Shown: positions 1-10,258 of the stretch, one piece after another | How positions within the stretch are numbered: the first letter of the stretch is position 1 | How the letters are laid out: each line of letters opens with the position of its first letter | Source: Trichobilharzia regenti | Taxonomy: Eukaryota; Platyhelminthes; Trematoda; Strigeidida; Schistosomatidae | DNA length: 64,000 nucleotides | Assembly: GCA_944472135.2 (NCBI GenBank) | Contig: OX235263.1 | Coordinates: forward strand, 86,460,721 to 86,524,720 | Direction of reading: 5' to 3' | Made by a program: the position numbers and the translations under genes | The notes under the pieces: model-generated | Seen by the model: the letters and a program-made list of their open reading frames with translations, nothing else | Databases searched by the model: none | Told to the model about the DNA's origin: nothing

Positions 1-739
1 GTCTAAATTTTAACTTTTTCCAATATTATCCCTCATTATAAAGGGATGATTGTATAATTTGACTTCTACGGAATTAGTACAAGGTAAAATATGAAAACAA
101 GGAGAGAGAGAAAGAATGATACTTAATTATTGAGTCTTACTCATGTTTATCCCATTAGTCTTTGTTTTTTGTCGAAATTTTTATTCCTATAATCATTATC
201 ACATACTTTCAAATGATAGATTTCTACTTCTCAGCATTTCACTATGAACTAAAATCAAGTCTTTTATAGTTTAGTACATTTATGTGTAGTTTGTTTGTTT
301 TCATTTCTGTTCTAAATATTCTATTAAATGTTCAATGGAACAATTGTGAAACATTTGTACTTTTTCTTTTCGTTTTTTTTTGACTATAGACTATTATAAT
401 TTCATACATTTATTCCCCTTAATGAATTTGAACAAAGCAAGAACTACAGTTTTAGCAGAATAAAGTGGTACCATCATTATTTATTTCGTTGCCTTCTCGT
501 CAGCTGCTTACATGGCAAAGACATTATCAAATATATCTACAACAACAATTTTGACATGCTTGCACAGAGTTCATATTAAACAAAAAACCAATCGATCAAT
601 ATACGCATACACTAAAAATATATACATATATAAATATGCAATATTAAACACTATTCCGAAAAATAATAATCATACACAATGGAAACTTTTAGCGTTTCGC
701 ATTCGGAAGAAAGAGAGGTGAAAATATCCAGTTACTAGG
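1..739. other. AT-rich sequence without recognised gene
   Basis: I see no coding homology, RNA gene or repeat family here beyond the duplication (18,658-19,396 is the same sequence). A 69-codon open frame at 512-721 is low-complexity and is preserved only because the copies are nearly identical. Confidence 0.5.
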
Positions 740-773
740 GTAAAGAAAGACTTATAACGGCTTCTTTCTGGAC

Positions 774-1430
774 GCATAAATCAGGTTTCAGGCGTTTGAT
801 TGAAATTGCTTCAGCAAACTTAAGGAGAATTGAGCTCTTTTGCCTATTCATAATTTTGAACGATCTTGCAACGTCGACCTCATGACCTGTGTCAAGGAGA
901 TATCTTGCGATCGTACTGTTTGAAGCATTTGTTCCCTTTAGACGTAAGCTTTTTGGTATATGTTCAGGAAATCGTAGGTATGCCCTTCTTCTTTCTGTCC
1001 TCCCAATGTAACTGCTACCGCAGATACATGTAAATTTGTATACACACAGTTGGAGTTAACATGAGAAGGATATCTATCGATTTTTGATTGATCCAAAGAG
1101 CAAGTTGTTCGATAGACGGGAACGAGCTTAGCTGCAGGATAGGCTATGGCTAGTCATGTACTCAGCCTTCTGTTGATCATCGCTGCAATGTTTTCACCTT
1201 CATAATCAAGCTGAAAGTAGATTGTCTCTTTACCCACTGTGATTTGTTTTACATTTGTGACTTCAGATCTTCGATACTTGTTGATGAACCTTTGAGGGTA
1301 CCCATTGCTCTTCGATATCTTTTCAAGGAACTCAAACTCCTCCTCTAATTTCTCTATAGAGCATATTCTCCTCGATCTATAGTGCAGAGTCTTGACTAGA
1401 CCACGTTTAAAGCTATTTAGACTATTATGA
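774..1430 (-). mobile_element. Penelope-like element fragment (RT thumb + GIY-YIG)
   Basis: Read on the minus strand, 1,154-1,430 encodes the thumb end of a PLE reverse transcriptase, with the typical L-K-T-L...R-I-C-S, then an N-G-Y-P-x-R-F-I block. Below 1,100 the reading continues, with frame changes and stops, into a GIY-YIG endonuclease: a C-x-C-G-S-S-Y-I-G-R-T core, an E-H-I-P block, then L-L-D-T-G-H-E and F-A-E-A-I-S-I. It is dead: 5'-truncated, frameshifted and interrupted. The same fragment lies at 19,424-20,080. PLEs are retroelements whose single ORF fuses RT to a GIY-YIG nuclease. Confidence 0.8.
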
Positions 1431-1436
1431 TTTCTG

Positions 1437-1625
1437 TGCGTCGGTGGCACAGTGGTTAGGACTCTCGCCGACCATGCACATGACCCGAAGTTCGATCCCC
1501 TGCCGACGCACACATGATATCTATGGTCGGTCTGCAAAATTTGGGCTCCCGATATCCATGGTGAAAACTACATACTTGTACCGAAAATATAGTGTGGAAT
1601 CAAGCTGTAAATCAAAAAAAAAAAA
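1437..1625 (+). mobile_element. tRNA-derived SINE, family A
   Basis: The tRNA-like head has an A-box-like TGGCACAGTGGTTAGG and a B box GTTCGATCCCC. An about 100-base body containing GATATC palindromes follows, ending in an A-rich tail at about 1,615. The family recurs at 12,301 (-), 13,617 (+), 20,087 (+), 33,722 (+), 38,765 (-), 47,712 (-) and 58,050 (+). Head plus B box plus A tail mark it as a Pol III retroposon rather than a tRNA gene: no cloverleaf with a paired acceptor stem is evident. Confidence 0.8.
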
Positions 1626-3010
1626 TAGAATTTGTTCAATAGAAAAATAAAAATAATCGTAAGGTGTTTTTGTGCCCACATATATAACAGACGCCATAAA
1701 TCAGATATTCCAATGCGTGTAAAAAAATCGATAAAACAAGCATTTAAACAGCCAATCATACATAACATCTATCTTCCTTTAAGTATGTAAAATTCACATT
1801 CGAATCGGAATATGAACAAGGAGAATTAGCAATAATTTTAGATTGTAAAATAAAACGAATAGAAGAAGGTAAACTGCACGCTAAAGTGTTTATAAAACAC
1901 CAACGCATTCTAATAGATATTACTTAGACTTTAATTCGTCTCATCCGTTATCTGTCTGTGAAGGCACGCTTAGTTAAGTGTCTGTCTAACAAACCGAGCA
2001 GTTGCCCTAAGTAGTACAACAAAAGACCCAAATGATGAAATAAAGCAGAGAGAAGAGGCGTTGGTGTTGAATAACTATCCTATAAAATTCATTAGGAAGA
2101 TCAGAAAAGGCTAAGAGCAAACTATGATAATTGTGAAACTAGTAATGATAACGCAAATAAGAGAGAATATAGGGCATCTACTGTTAAACCATATAAGGAA
2201 GGGACAACTGAGACCCTACGTAGGATTCTGAATAAAACAGAAATTAGAGTGGCACTCAAACGTAAAAACTCACTCAGAGACAAGCTCTGTAGGTTAAAGG
2301 ACCCTGTCGGTCGACCCATTTAGACAAAATAATATAATTTACAAAATACCTTGCAATGACTGTGAGGTCGACTATTATATAGGTCAAACTAGCAGGTCAG
2401 AGGTAATCAGGTTGTCGGAACGTAAGTAATTTAGAAAAATGCTCAGCAACTGCACTACATGCACTGACACACAGCCATACAAAAGGGTGGCGGAGGGTTA
2501 AGATTCTAGGAAGTAATCTATGTAGGTGGAGAGAAAGATTGATTGCAGAATCCTGGTTCATTGAGTCTACACCCAACACATGCAGCAGAAATGACTCAAT
2601 GCAAATACCAGAAATATGGAAGATATTATTACTGCCAGTCAAATCAGAGGAGGATAATAAATAGTCTTAAAATTCTATTCCAATTCAAGCATATCACAGC
2701 ATTCTAATAAGTTACTTATTTTGAGTACAAAAACACTCGTCTTATTTCCCGTCTGACTGTAATTGATCAATAACACTCATATAATTATTTCTGAATGTAT
2801 AATATCCTAGATTGCTTTTTATTTAAATATATAGTCGATTCCACACATATATAAATGAAGAAAACAGTTGTGTGAATAGTACCTTGATATGATTATGAGC
2901 AGTAAATAATTTGTGCTCGAAACGTGGTCATCAGTTAATATTACCGTGTGACATTGTATGACTTATCAAAATAAAATATTATCCATAATAGACTTATACT
3001 CTACCAAAGT
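1626..3010 (+). mobile_element. Penelope-like element remnant (RT palm/thumb, GIY-YIG start, 3' tail)
   Basis: From about 1,783 the plus strand reads as the late palm of a PLE RT (V-K-F-T-F-E-S-E, then I-L-D-C-K-I, then a broken R-Y-L-like block). At 1,960 follows V-K-A-R-L-V-K-C-L, then A-L-V-L-N-N-Y-P. 2,180-2,320 encodes the linker (R-R-I-L-N-K, L-C-R-L-K-D-P-V-G) and the start of GIY-YIG (Y-x-I-G-Q-T-S-R). Many stops and frameshifts show it is dead. The tail at 2,870-3,010 is the same terminal sequence found as inverted arms at 40,345/41,665 and 53,865. Copy 2 is 20,276-21,893. Confidence 0.75.
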
Positions 3011-3027
3011 GCCCAAGTTTTATACTT

Positions 3028-3405
3028 ACATGTAATATTGTTGTGAGAGCTGTCTGCAAGATAAAAATTGTAGACAACAATTTACATCAATGTTTACGTT
3101 CCAAATCAGGGTCATGAGAAAAAACAACAACAAAGTTTAACCTCGAAGAACTCACCAACCAGTCAGAGCAGACGTAACGTGTGCAAATACGATTCACAGA
3201 TATATCGTTTAATTTTCGAAGAAACGGCCACAAACATATGACAGAATAATCTTCATCAAGAAAACAACCATTCAGAAGAGGTTGCTTCTCCGCTAACAAT
3301 AACGCTGCTAAATAATACACATAAAAATCTATAGATACCTCGTGATTTTCCCACTAAACGGTCTGTTGTCTGGCCCTTGTCTTCTCTTGTTACAATACGA
3401 AATAC
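3028..3405 (+). repeat. Solo-LTR-like repeat, family L
   Basis: This is an about 375-bp repeat beginning TGTAATATTGTTGTGAGAGC and ending near CTTGTCTTCTCTTGTTACA. TG...CA ends, an internal ACATAAAAATCTATAGATA TATA-like stretch and an ACTAAACGG poly(A)-signal-like motif near the end suggest an LTR. Other copies are 4,137-6,504 (split by Merlin), 8,880-9,245 (-), 21,911-22,288, 23,020-23,363, 26,283-26,643 (-), 43,800-44,130 and 59,520-59,890. I could not find a clean target duplication or internal retrotransposon genes, so 'solo LTR' is inference. Confidence 0.5.
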
Positions 3406-4136
3406 TACTAATAAGAGTAATAATTGCTTTATTCTGTACAGTGTTTCAAAATGTACAGAATTTTCAGGGAAAATATTAATTAGCAGAAGGTCCTGTGACA
3501 CAGTAACACTTGTTTGACACGAAGCTCAAACCAATTCATCAATGATATCTGTTCTTTGTCGTCTTTGAGGAATGCACAACATTTAGTTGAATCCCAGTTG
3601 TAAAAACTGTCCAAGAGTACATTTTAACAAACCCAATGACACAACTTAGGAACAGTTGTCTTATGTACTAGGATATGCTGTCACCCACAACTATGCTTTT
3701 CTTCAAGTTTACTAGGAACGCTTGAGTCAGGAGTTTGTGATGAATACTCATGACAGTAAATAATACCATAAGAGGTCATATTTTATCAGATTAAAACGAA
3801 ATGGACAGGATAAATTATATGCAATGTCTACTGATGGAGGTTTTTGGGTAGCCGAAGTTTTAAGCAGACCTCCGTAAAAATTCACGCATGACATGGTACT
3901 TGAGAAAATTCAAATTATAATTGACTGCCAACATTCTACCCATCCAGGTAGACGGAAATAATTATGAGGTTAATTCGTTTTGGCAACCCTTGAACTGAAT
4001 TCCCTTATTAACTTAGATCACGTGATAATAATTTGAGTTACTCCGAAAGAGTACTTATGATACAGCTCAAAATTCTCAGCATTTGGTACAATATTGCATC
4101 TAATTTAGTCAAAAACAACAAGAAGGATATTACAGG
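3406..4136. other. Non-coding sequence, nothing recognised
   Basis: No gene or repeat family is recognised. It is conserved in copy 2 (22,289-23,019) with a few single-base changes. Confidence 0.4.
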
Positions 4137-4350
4137 TTGTTTACGTGGTGGCAGCTTTCTGCTAGCCACAATCGTGTGTAACAATTTGCGTCAGTGTTTA
4201 CGTCCCGAGTTGGGGTCACGAGATAAAACAAGAACAAAGCCTAACCTTGAGGAACTCACCAGCCAATCACAGCAAATTTAGCGTGGGCGGATACGATTTG
4301 CAGATATATCACCGGACTGTCTAAGAAACGGCAACAAAGAGATAACAGAA

Positions 4351-4358
4351 TAACCTTC
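4351..4358 (+). repeat. Target site duplication of outer Merlin, left
   Basis: TAACCTTC immediately left of the outer Merlin is repeated exactly at 6,361-6,368. Copy 2 has the octamer once, at about 23,219, as an empty site. Confidence 0.92.
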
Positions 4359-4639
4359 GGCGAAGTTAAACTCTCGACACCACTAACTACCAATCAGCGA
4401 ATTATCCAATGAGATTCACGAACGCAGTTCAATGTTGTATAGCGCCTAATTCATTTCTAATGCGTGACCTTACAAGGCTGTTGTTGTAATTAGAGGAGGT
4501 TAGTGTTTCCCAGTATTTCCTAGATTTCAGTTGCTCCGGAAAGAACGAATTCGGTTGTGTGGTGGTATCATGACTTTAAAAAACTAAACCAAATCAACTG
4601 ATGGGTATGTTCATCGTTGTGCTATATGTTTGAAGCCTA

Positions 4640-5778
4640 GGTGACTCTAAAGAATAGCGGCCCAAACCGAAACGACCTTCGAACAAAAAAGTGACCTTGA
4701 GTAAGTAATCAGCTGACTGTATCATTTGCGGAAGTAATCACGGATGTTTTCGATTACTGTTTGGATGACGGACTGATAGCTTCGTCGAAAATTTGCCAAT
4801 GAGGAGGAGTTATGCATATACAAAAATACACAGAGGCCATTGATGGCTTTGTATACAGATGTATTGAGTGCCGAAGGAGGAAATCGGTTCGGGAAGGTTT
4901 TTCGTTGTTTTTTAGTTTACAGATCCCTTAGGAACTTTTCTCTCAAGGTTTAAACTACCTTTGACGAAAATTTTAATGATCTGTAACTTCTGGGTCCTGA
5001 AAAGAGCAGTCACAGCTACAACTCATGAAACAGAAAATTCAGAGGTGTCAGCAGTGCAATCGTACAACTACTGCAGAGATGTTTCCTCCTGAAAAATGAA
5101 CACCCTGACTCAAGTTCTCGGAGGAGTCGGCAGCATAGTCCATATTGATGAGACTGTACTTATAAAAAGGAAATACAACCGCGGGAGATTACAAGCAAAC
5201 CAGCAGTGGATACTGGGTATCTACGACACGACACTGCGCAAAGTATATATAGAAGCGATTCCTAATCGCAGTGCAGCAGTATTGGTGCCTATTAATGAGC
5301 GTTTGGTGTTTCCGGGGACGACTATTCATACAGATGAATGGAGCGGATACTGTCAATTATCGAATCATGGGTACATTCATCATGTTGTAAATCATACGGA
5401 CGGTTTCCGGAGTCCTTTGGATGGAACCCACACCAGTTCTATTGAAAGTTTTTGGAGTCGTCTAAAAAGACGTATAAGAGCGGCTAATGGATCGAGAAAT
5501 CCCATGATTTACAGTTACCTGGATGAATTTATGTACCAAAACTGGTTTCATATGACTATGAAGACTCCCATGAGAAACTGGGAGGTTTTTTTGCAACATA
5601 TACGCGAACGCCATTCTTTGTAACTGTTTATTATGATTGCATTACTTTTATATAAACCGTTTTTTACAATTATGCGCCTTTCATTTTGGGCATTCTCATT
5701 GGCCGAAGTTGTCCCTGTGAAGGTCATTTTTGCGTTAAAAGGTCGTTTCGCTTTGGGCCGCTATTCTTTAGAGTCACC
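4640..5778 (+). mobile_element. Merlin DNA transposon (inner, nested)
   Basis: A second Merlin of 1,139 bp is inserted in the first. Its inverted ends start GGTGACTCTAAAGAATAGCG and match over about 65 bases. They are flanked by a perfect 8-bp duplication, GAAGCCTA, at 4,632-4,639 and 5,779-5,786. Its terminal repeats differ from the outer element's, so two Merlin families are present. It carries a nearly complete but broken transposase gene. Confidence 0.92.
4716..5623 (+). pseudogene. Merlin transposase (ISXO2-like DDE), broken
   Basis: The gene once encoded the Merlin transposase that cuts and pastes the element in the nucleus. 4,734-4,930 reads as the N-terminal zinc-ribbon region (I-C-Q, then Y-R-C-I-E-C-R-R-R-K-S-V-R). 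There is an in-frame TGA between the cysteine pairs and a TAG after F-F-S-L-Q-I-P. After a frame change, 5,018-5,092 gives Y-N-Y-C-R-D-V and another TGA. The longest open part (5,096-5,623, 175 codons) holds the catalytic core: H-I-D-E (first acid), I-H-T-D-E-W-S-G-Y (second), H-T-S-S-I-E-S-F-W (last acid region), then Y-L-D-E-F-M. It is not functional as read. Confidence 0.88.
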
Positions 5779-5863
5779 GAAGCCTACTAACACTAGAGAG
5801 GGTATGCTGATAATTTTATTATTTCGTAGGAACTTCTTTTCACTAGGTCGTTTCTCTCCCTAA

Positions 5864-6223
5864 GGATAGCAGATAGAAAAGCAACTACTCTTATACCTAT
5901 TGTTACCAGAATTGTTAAGCGGGGGTCAATTATACACACGGAAAGGCTACAATTCGCTGTCATCTCTGGGATATATTCATCGTAGAGACAACCATTCAAG
6001 TGATTTTGTGGATCCCGTTACGAGGACACATACAAATTCTAATGAAGGATTTTGGGGTAGGTTGGAAAATAGGATAAGGGCTATAAATGTATCTCAAAAG
6101 GATCTCATTTATAGTCATTTGGATGAATATATGTACAGGATATGGTGTAACTTCTCCATTGACAGTCCCATGCTAAACTGGGAGATTTTTCTCTCACATG
6201 TTCGGGAAAGATATCCCATGTAA
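5864..6223 (+). pseudogene. Merlin transposase C-terminal remnant of outer element
   Basis: 5,867-5,985 reads A-D-R-K-A-T-T-L-I-P, then G-S-I-I-H-T. After a frameshift, 5,985-6,223 reads N-H-S, F-V-D-P, H-T-N-S-N-E-G-F-W-G-R-L, then Y-S-H-L-D-E-Y-M-Y-R and the stop. It aligns motif for motif with the inner element's transposase, but I see at best moderate identity. Its N-terminal half is missing, so it is a fossil. Confidence 0.82.
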
Positions 6224-6599
6224 CCTTTTTTATTATCTATTTTATGCTTTTTTCTATAAATATACATTTCCATTCATCATATATGCCTCTTTAATGTGAT
6301 TGGTCCGTTCGAGGTCGTTTGCTGATTGGTTGTTAGTGGTGTCGAAAGTTTAACTTTGCCTAACCTTCAGCAAGAAAACAACCAATGAGAAGACATTGCT
6401 TCTTTGATAACAATAACGAATAATAATGTACATAAAAAGACATAAATATCTGTTCATTTTCCCTAAAAACGATCTGTCACCTGGCCCTTGTCTTCTGTCG
6501 TTACGTATATAGGTAACCAAAATTGATGATACCAGCATTTTTAGCATTAGCGATAACAATTATATCGAAAATTTACAGAAAGTATAAATTGATAATAAT

Positions 6600-7745
6600 A
6601 TTAGTAACTGAAATGATAAGATAATTGAAATAGACTACCCATTCAACAAAATCCCTTGCCACACGCATCCGACTCACCTGTAGGCCTGATGTTCTGCAAA
6701 CACAATTAGATCTTTTGAAAGCAATCTTCATCCTAAATGGATGCCCACCAAGATACATTGATAATGATAATAATAAAAATATCAAACCAAGAAATTGGGG
6801 AAGTAAAACTTCACTTTCGCTGAAAACGATTTCAAGAGAGATTTAACCAATCAATATTCTCAAGAGAAGGATCACATCATTTCTGAGAAGAACATTCTGT
6901 GCAGCAACGCTAAGAATAGCGTTCTCCAGTCAACCACTGATCTATAGAAGCCTCAATGACAAGATCCCGCATCTGACCAGCAATATCTGCATATCTCAGT
7001 TCACCTGCTGCTGTGGAGCCGGCCAGGTACATCGGTCGTTCGACGCTCACTCTGTCCAAGAGGATTCAAGAACGCGATCCAGCACGGTTGCGAAAAGGCG
7101 ATAGTGTGGTGTAATAAGGAGTGCGATAACTGAACACCTGGTTAACACTGATCATTCCATCTCAACAAACGTCTCTTTCATAGTAATCTACAGAGTCAAG
7201 AATAACCTACCAAAGGCAATAAGGTCTCGTCTTCTATGTGTTACTGAGGCTCCAGCCATTTACATAGAAAACCGGAGCTGTGTACACAACTGTGTTGATT
7301 TTTGATGGCTTAATTACATTGCTTTGCATGTTTCTCTAACTGCTTATAATTCATGTATTCATTCAGAACTCTTACGAAATGTCTATATAAGCTGCTTTGT
7401 TTCTATATGCATCCTGAGTAAAACTCACTCATCAAACTATTCATATCATTACATGACTTCTTTTTAACAACTGTTTGTGACAATTCACCAACTTTGTTAC
7501 TACCCTAGTTTCATTAACAACTAATTTTCTTGACCGTTTTTGTATTACGTAACTCCAGCCAAAACTTATTAATTCTCACCCCCCACCCTTTAGCTATAAT
7601 AAACATAACCAATTGTATTTTTGTTTGACAAACTTAATGTACACATACATATGAAGTTAGCTAAACATTTATTTTTCCGACTGTACAGCTAAGAAAATGA
7701 ATTTGCCGGAGAGAGACTCTTCGCTTAACTACCTGTTTTGTTTTC
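6600..7745 (+). mobile_element. Penelope-like element remnant (thumb, GIY-YIG, tail)
   Basis: 6,690-6,760 encodes the RT thumb (L-D-L-L-K-A-I-F-I-L-N-G-C-P-P-R-Y-I). An Asn-rich microsatellite and a linker follow. 6,945-7,060 gives Y-R-S-L-N-D-K-I-P and C-I-S-Q-F-T-C-C-C-G-A, the start of GIY-YIG. 7,105-7,280 gives I-T-E-H-L-V-N-T-D-H-S-I and L-L-C-V-T-E-A. Frameshifts interrupt it. The tail 7,600-7,745 is the terminal arm also seen at 10,260 and 11,046. Copy 2 (23,430-25,148) has a SINE pair inserted in the Asn microsatellite. Confidence 0.75.
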
Positions 7746-7789
7746 ATGAAATGGGGTCAACCCTAAATTGCAAAAAGCGAAGATTGAAT

Positions 7790-8140
7790 AGCCATTTTAT
7801 TTTGTTAGTTACACGGTAAGTACTTTCTCTACCACAAAGAACGCCGGCGGGCCAAATATGGCATTGTTGTGCGAGCTCCTTCCCTTCTACAATGACTTCT
7901 ATCGCTACCTGATTTGATGCAACGGCAGAATTGGGAATGAAGTGAATGTTGAAAGTCAGGGAATATGAATTCAAACAATTTGTCGTATAAGTTCAGATGT
8001 CTGTTAACTATAGTTGTAACAAGCTGAATTAGTGGCACACCAACACCTACCCTACTTATAACCTTCAATGCCCTTCTCAGTATGACATAATCCCTTTTGG
8101 ATGACCAAGGAAAGACTAAGGGGAAGCAGTAAAGGACATT
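7790..8140 (-). mobile_element. Non-LTR retrotransposon RT C-terminal fragment (CR1/Perere-like)
   Basis: On the minus strand the frame reads L-R-R-A-L-K-V-I-S-R-V-G, L-V-T-T-I-V-N-R-H-L, L-H-S-Q-F, then P-Y-L-A-R. That resembles the region after the RT domain of schistosome CR1-type elements as I remember it. It is truncated at both ends and frameshifted. The same fragment lies at 25,193-25,543. Family assignment is from memory. Confidence 0.45.
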
Positions 8141-8380
8141 AGGTTAGGCGCAAGGGTTAACAAACTTTAAAAAAAGAGGTTGAGTTATGCCTGATTATCT
8201 TGACCTCTTAATATAGGTTAGTCAGAATAGTTTCCTAGAAATTGAAAGGATATGGCTTGACTAAGAAAGGTCAGAGGATGGAAGCATTCCAAGGTATTTT
8301 ATGCTTGATTTATTCTCTATATCAATGCCTACTAAGCTAAAAGCATCGTGCGAACTAATTAGTCCATTGAGAACAAGCTT

Positions 8381-8490
8381 AATGGATAGAAAATATATTT
8401 GGTGCATAATAATAATAACTTTTGTGAGGTAGTCATTTCCTCTCCCTCGTCTTTTTCTTCTGGATCTCTATTGTTGCACACGTTAATTCT
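8381..8490 (-). pseudogene. Short duplicated fragment of TMEM168 last exon
   Basis: The plus-strand sequence from TGGATAGAAAATATATTTGG onward matches 12,150-12,260 and 29,557-29,668, part of the last TMEM168 coding exon (the acidic E-E-K-D-E-G-E-E stretch and the S-Q-K-L-L-L-L-L block). About 110 bp are kept, with flanks unrelated to the gene. It is in both large copies (also 25,784-25,893), so it predates the large duplication. Confidence 0.65.
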
Positions 8491-8643
8491 GTTCTCTGAA
8501 GTTCACAGCTCCTCACAGACTCTTATTTCCTCCTCACAAGGTCTCCTTTACGTCATGCTCTGGCTCACTCCCAAACTGGTCGTCGTCAAGGCTCTGCCTG
8601 AACTGCAACCTCTTCCGACGGTCTCCTAACTGTGTGTCGTCAG

Positions 8644-8804
8644 TCAAAGGGGTTCTTGGTTTCTGGCAGTTTGATTCTCAGTATGGAGAGAAGTTGAGTG
8701 CTGTTGATAAAAATCTGAAGACTGATCAAAATGCTTTAGATTATTATCACGCATTAATTGGTACACTTTTTACAAATGTATATTTCCCTCTGTATGTTGT
8801 GTGA
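8644..8804 (+). CDS. Candidate orphan coding exon, unknown product
   Basis: After a possible acceptor (CAG at 8,641-8,643) an open frame from 8,646 runs 52 codons to TGA at 8,802-8,804. It begins K-G-V-L-G-F-W-Q-F-D and ends N-V-Y-F-P-L-Y-V-V. Composition is protein-like, unlike the surrounding AT-rich sequence. I do not recognise it, and no start codon or partner exon is evident. It could be a terminal exon, a processed fragment or chance. It is retained at 26,047-26,207. Confidence 0.25.
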
Positions 8805-8879
8805 ATACAATCTGCCCAACAATTCCGGGGTGTCTATATCTATCATTCATATCCTTCTTTATATATTTAGGTTAGGTTG

Positions 8880-9245
8880 ACTGGGTAGTATTGCATAAAG
8901 ACAAAAGACAAGGGCCAGGAAACAGATCGTTTATTGAGAAAATCAACAGATATTCATAGATTTTTATGTACATTACTGTCAGCGGAGAAGAGACGTCTTC
9001 TGATTGATTGTTTCCTCGCTGAAGGTTATTCTGTTATCTCTTTTTGGCGTTCCTTAGAAAGTTACGCCATACATCTGAGAACCATGTTTCCACACGTTAA
9101 TTCCGCTCTGATTGACTGGTGATTTCCCCAAGGTTAAGATTTGTTATTGTTTTTCTCATAACCCCGATTCGGGAGGTAAATATTGATGTAAATTGAAGTC
9201 AACAACTATGGCTTGCAGACAGCTCTGTCACCACAGTATCATCAG
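8880..9245 (-). repeat. Solo-LTR-like repeat, family L
   Basis: Minus-strand member of family L: the plus strand starts AAGACAAGGGCCAGGAAACA and ends in TCTGTCACCACAGTATC. It is a diverged copy; 26,283-26,643 is its duplicate. Confidence 0.5.
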
Positions 9246-9800
9246 CCCACAAAGATGCACATACATGACAGGGGTGGCTGGTGGCTTATCACGCATCCGA
9301 AAATTCGTTCCAGCTAACTCAAGCTAGAAACTACATTTTTACCCTTAATTAATGATCTGATTTGGCTAAGAATTGCGTAACACAGACGGTGTCAACTGTA
9401 GTGAGACTACTTCGGTCGATGGTAACTAGCAGTGGAATTACAGGATGCATGCATATTTCATCCAAAAAAGCACTCAACAGTTGATTGACGATGTTCCGAT
9501 GATGATTCCTAAACAGGACGAAAAACGCACCCTGGAACCCATTGCTACCAATCACAAAATAACATCATTTTCATATTTAGATATGGTCAAGCCCTTCATA
9601 CTAGAAGACGACATGTTAACAGAGACCTATCATTTCGGTACACCAACATAATCAATCAGTCAACGAGAAATCTAAATTGACTTGCTTTTTAATTTAGTCT
9701 AAATATGCTTCAGTATTCATCATAGAATAACGAAGTTTTAGAAATATATATTTCTCGATATGAATTTAAAACAAACAAGAAAAGTTAATAAAAGCAGACT
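9246..9800. other. Unassigned sequence with one short ORF
   Basis: No repeat family is recognised. 9,445-9,651 is an open frame of 68 codons with protein-like composition (T-Q-Q-L-I-D-D-V-P). In copy 2 a stop interrupts its sixth codon region near 26,867, so it is probably not a functional gene. Confidence 0.35.
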
Positions 9801-9804
9801 TTAG

Positions 9805-10205
9805 TGAATTCATCAAATTTCGACAGGACTCTTCAGCCAGATACTCTCTTATTATTAATTCAAGTTTGATCACAGATTGATTCCAGTTAGAGTAGAAATG
9901 GAGTCCAGAGAGTAGAGGACAGCTTTTTCATCCTAGTTTGGAACTCATCAACAGTACTCACCCAACATAAGACCCTAACTTAGGAAATTCCGGTTACAAG
10001 TAAAGCTGGTGGTAGAACATTCAGCCACTGGAACATGACTTAATGGCCAGACTATGAATTCTAATTTCTACGAATTCGTGATTTTAGCGCGACATGCACC
10101 GGCCAATGTCATCACCGGCGAGTATTTGTCCTCACTTCCAACCGGGGTGGACCTCACTGGTCACAACTTCTCAATAGAACTCCAGGAAACTTTCTCCCGC
10201 AGCCA
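9805..10205 (-). mobile_element. Degenerate hammerhead SINE, family B
   Basis: It shares blocks with family B: the AGTCCAGAGAG...GACAGCTTTTTC region is a decayed hammerhead, followed by TTCCGGTTACAAG, GGCCAATGTC and GGCGAGTATTTGTCCTCAC. Hammerhead core bases are changed. Copy 2 is 27,206-27,606. Confidence 0.55.
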
Positions 10206-10258
10206 GTCACTAGCGAGTATCAGATTAATTTTCATGAACAATCCCTATCCAGGCATTA

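Larger units (their letters stand above)
4359..6360. mobile_element. Merlin DNA transposon (outer, non-autonomous remnant)
   Basis: The element has long terminal inverted repeats: the left end starts GGCGAAGTTAAACT and the right end, read inward, GGCAAAGTTAAACT. Both continue for about 40 bases with a few mismatches. It is flanked by the perfect 8-bp duplication TAACCTTC, the size expected of Merlin/IS1016-type transposition. Without the nested element it is about 860 bp and keeps only the C-terminal part of a transposase (5,864-6,223). It is absent from copy 2, so it moved after the segmental duplication or was lost cleanly from copy 2. Confidence 0.92.
4137..6504 (+). repeat. Family L solo-LTR-like repeat split by Merlin
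   Basis: The flanks 4,137-4,358 and 6,361-6,504 join into one family L repeat, as seen uninterrupted in copy 2 at 23,020-23,363. The 2-kb insert between them is the Merlin pair. Relative to copy 2 this copy also has 15 extra bases near 4,168-4,183. Confidence 0.6.

Noticed and set aside
512..721. 69-codon open frame, identical in both large copies
   Set aside because: Lys/Asn/Tyr/Ile-rich translation of AT-rich DNA; identity follows from the duplication.
1437..1510. Possible tRNA gene
   Set aside because: Has A- and B-box motifs but no convincing cloverleaf, and recurs eight times with a SINE body and A tail.
8399..8629. 76-codon Ser/Leu-rich open frame
   Set aside because: Antisense to the TMEM168 exon fragment and low complexity.
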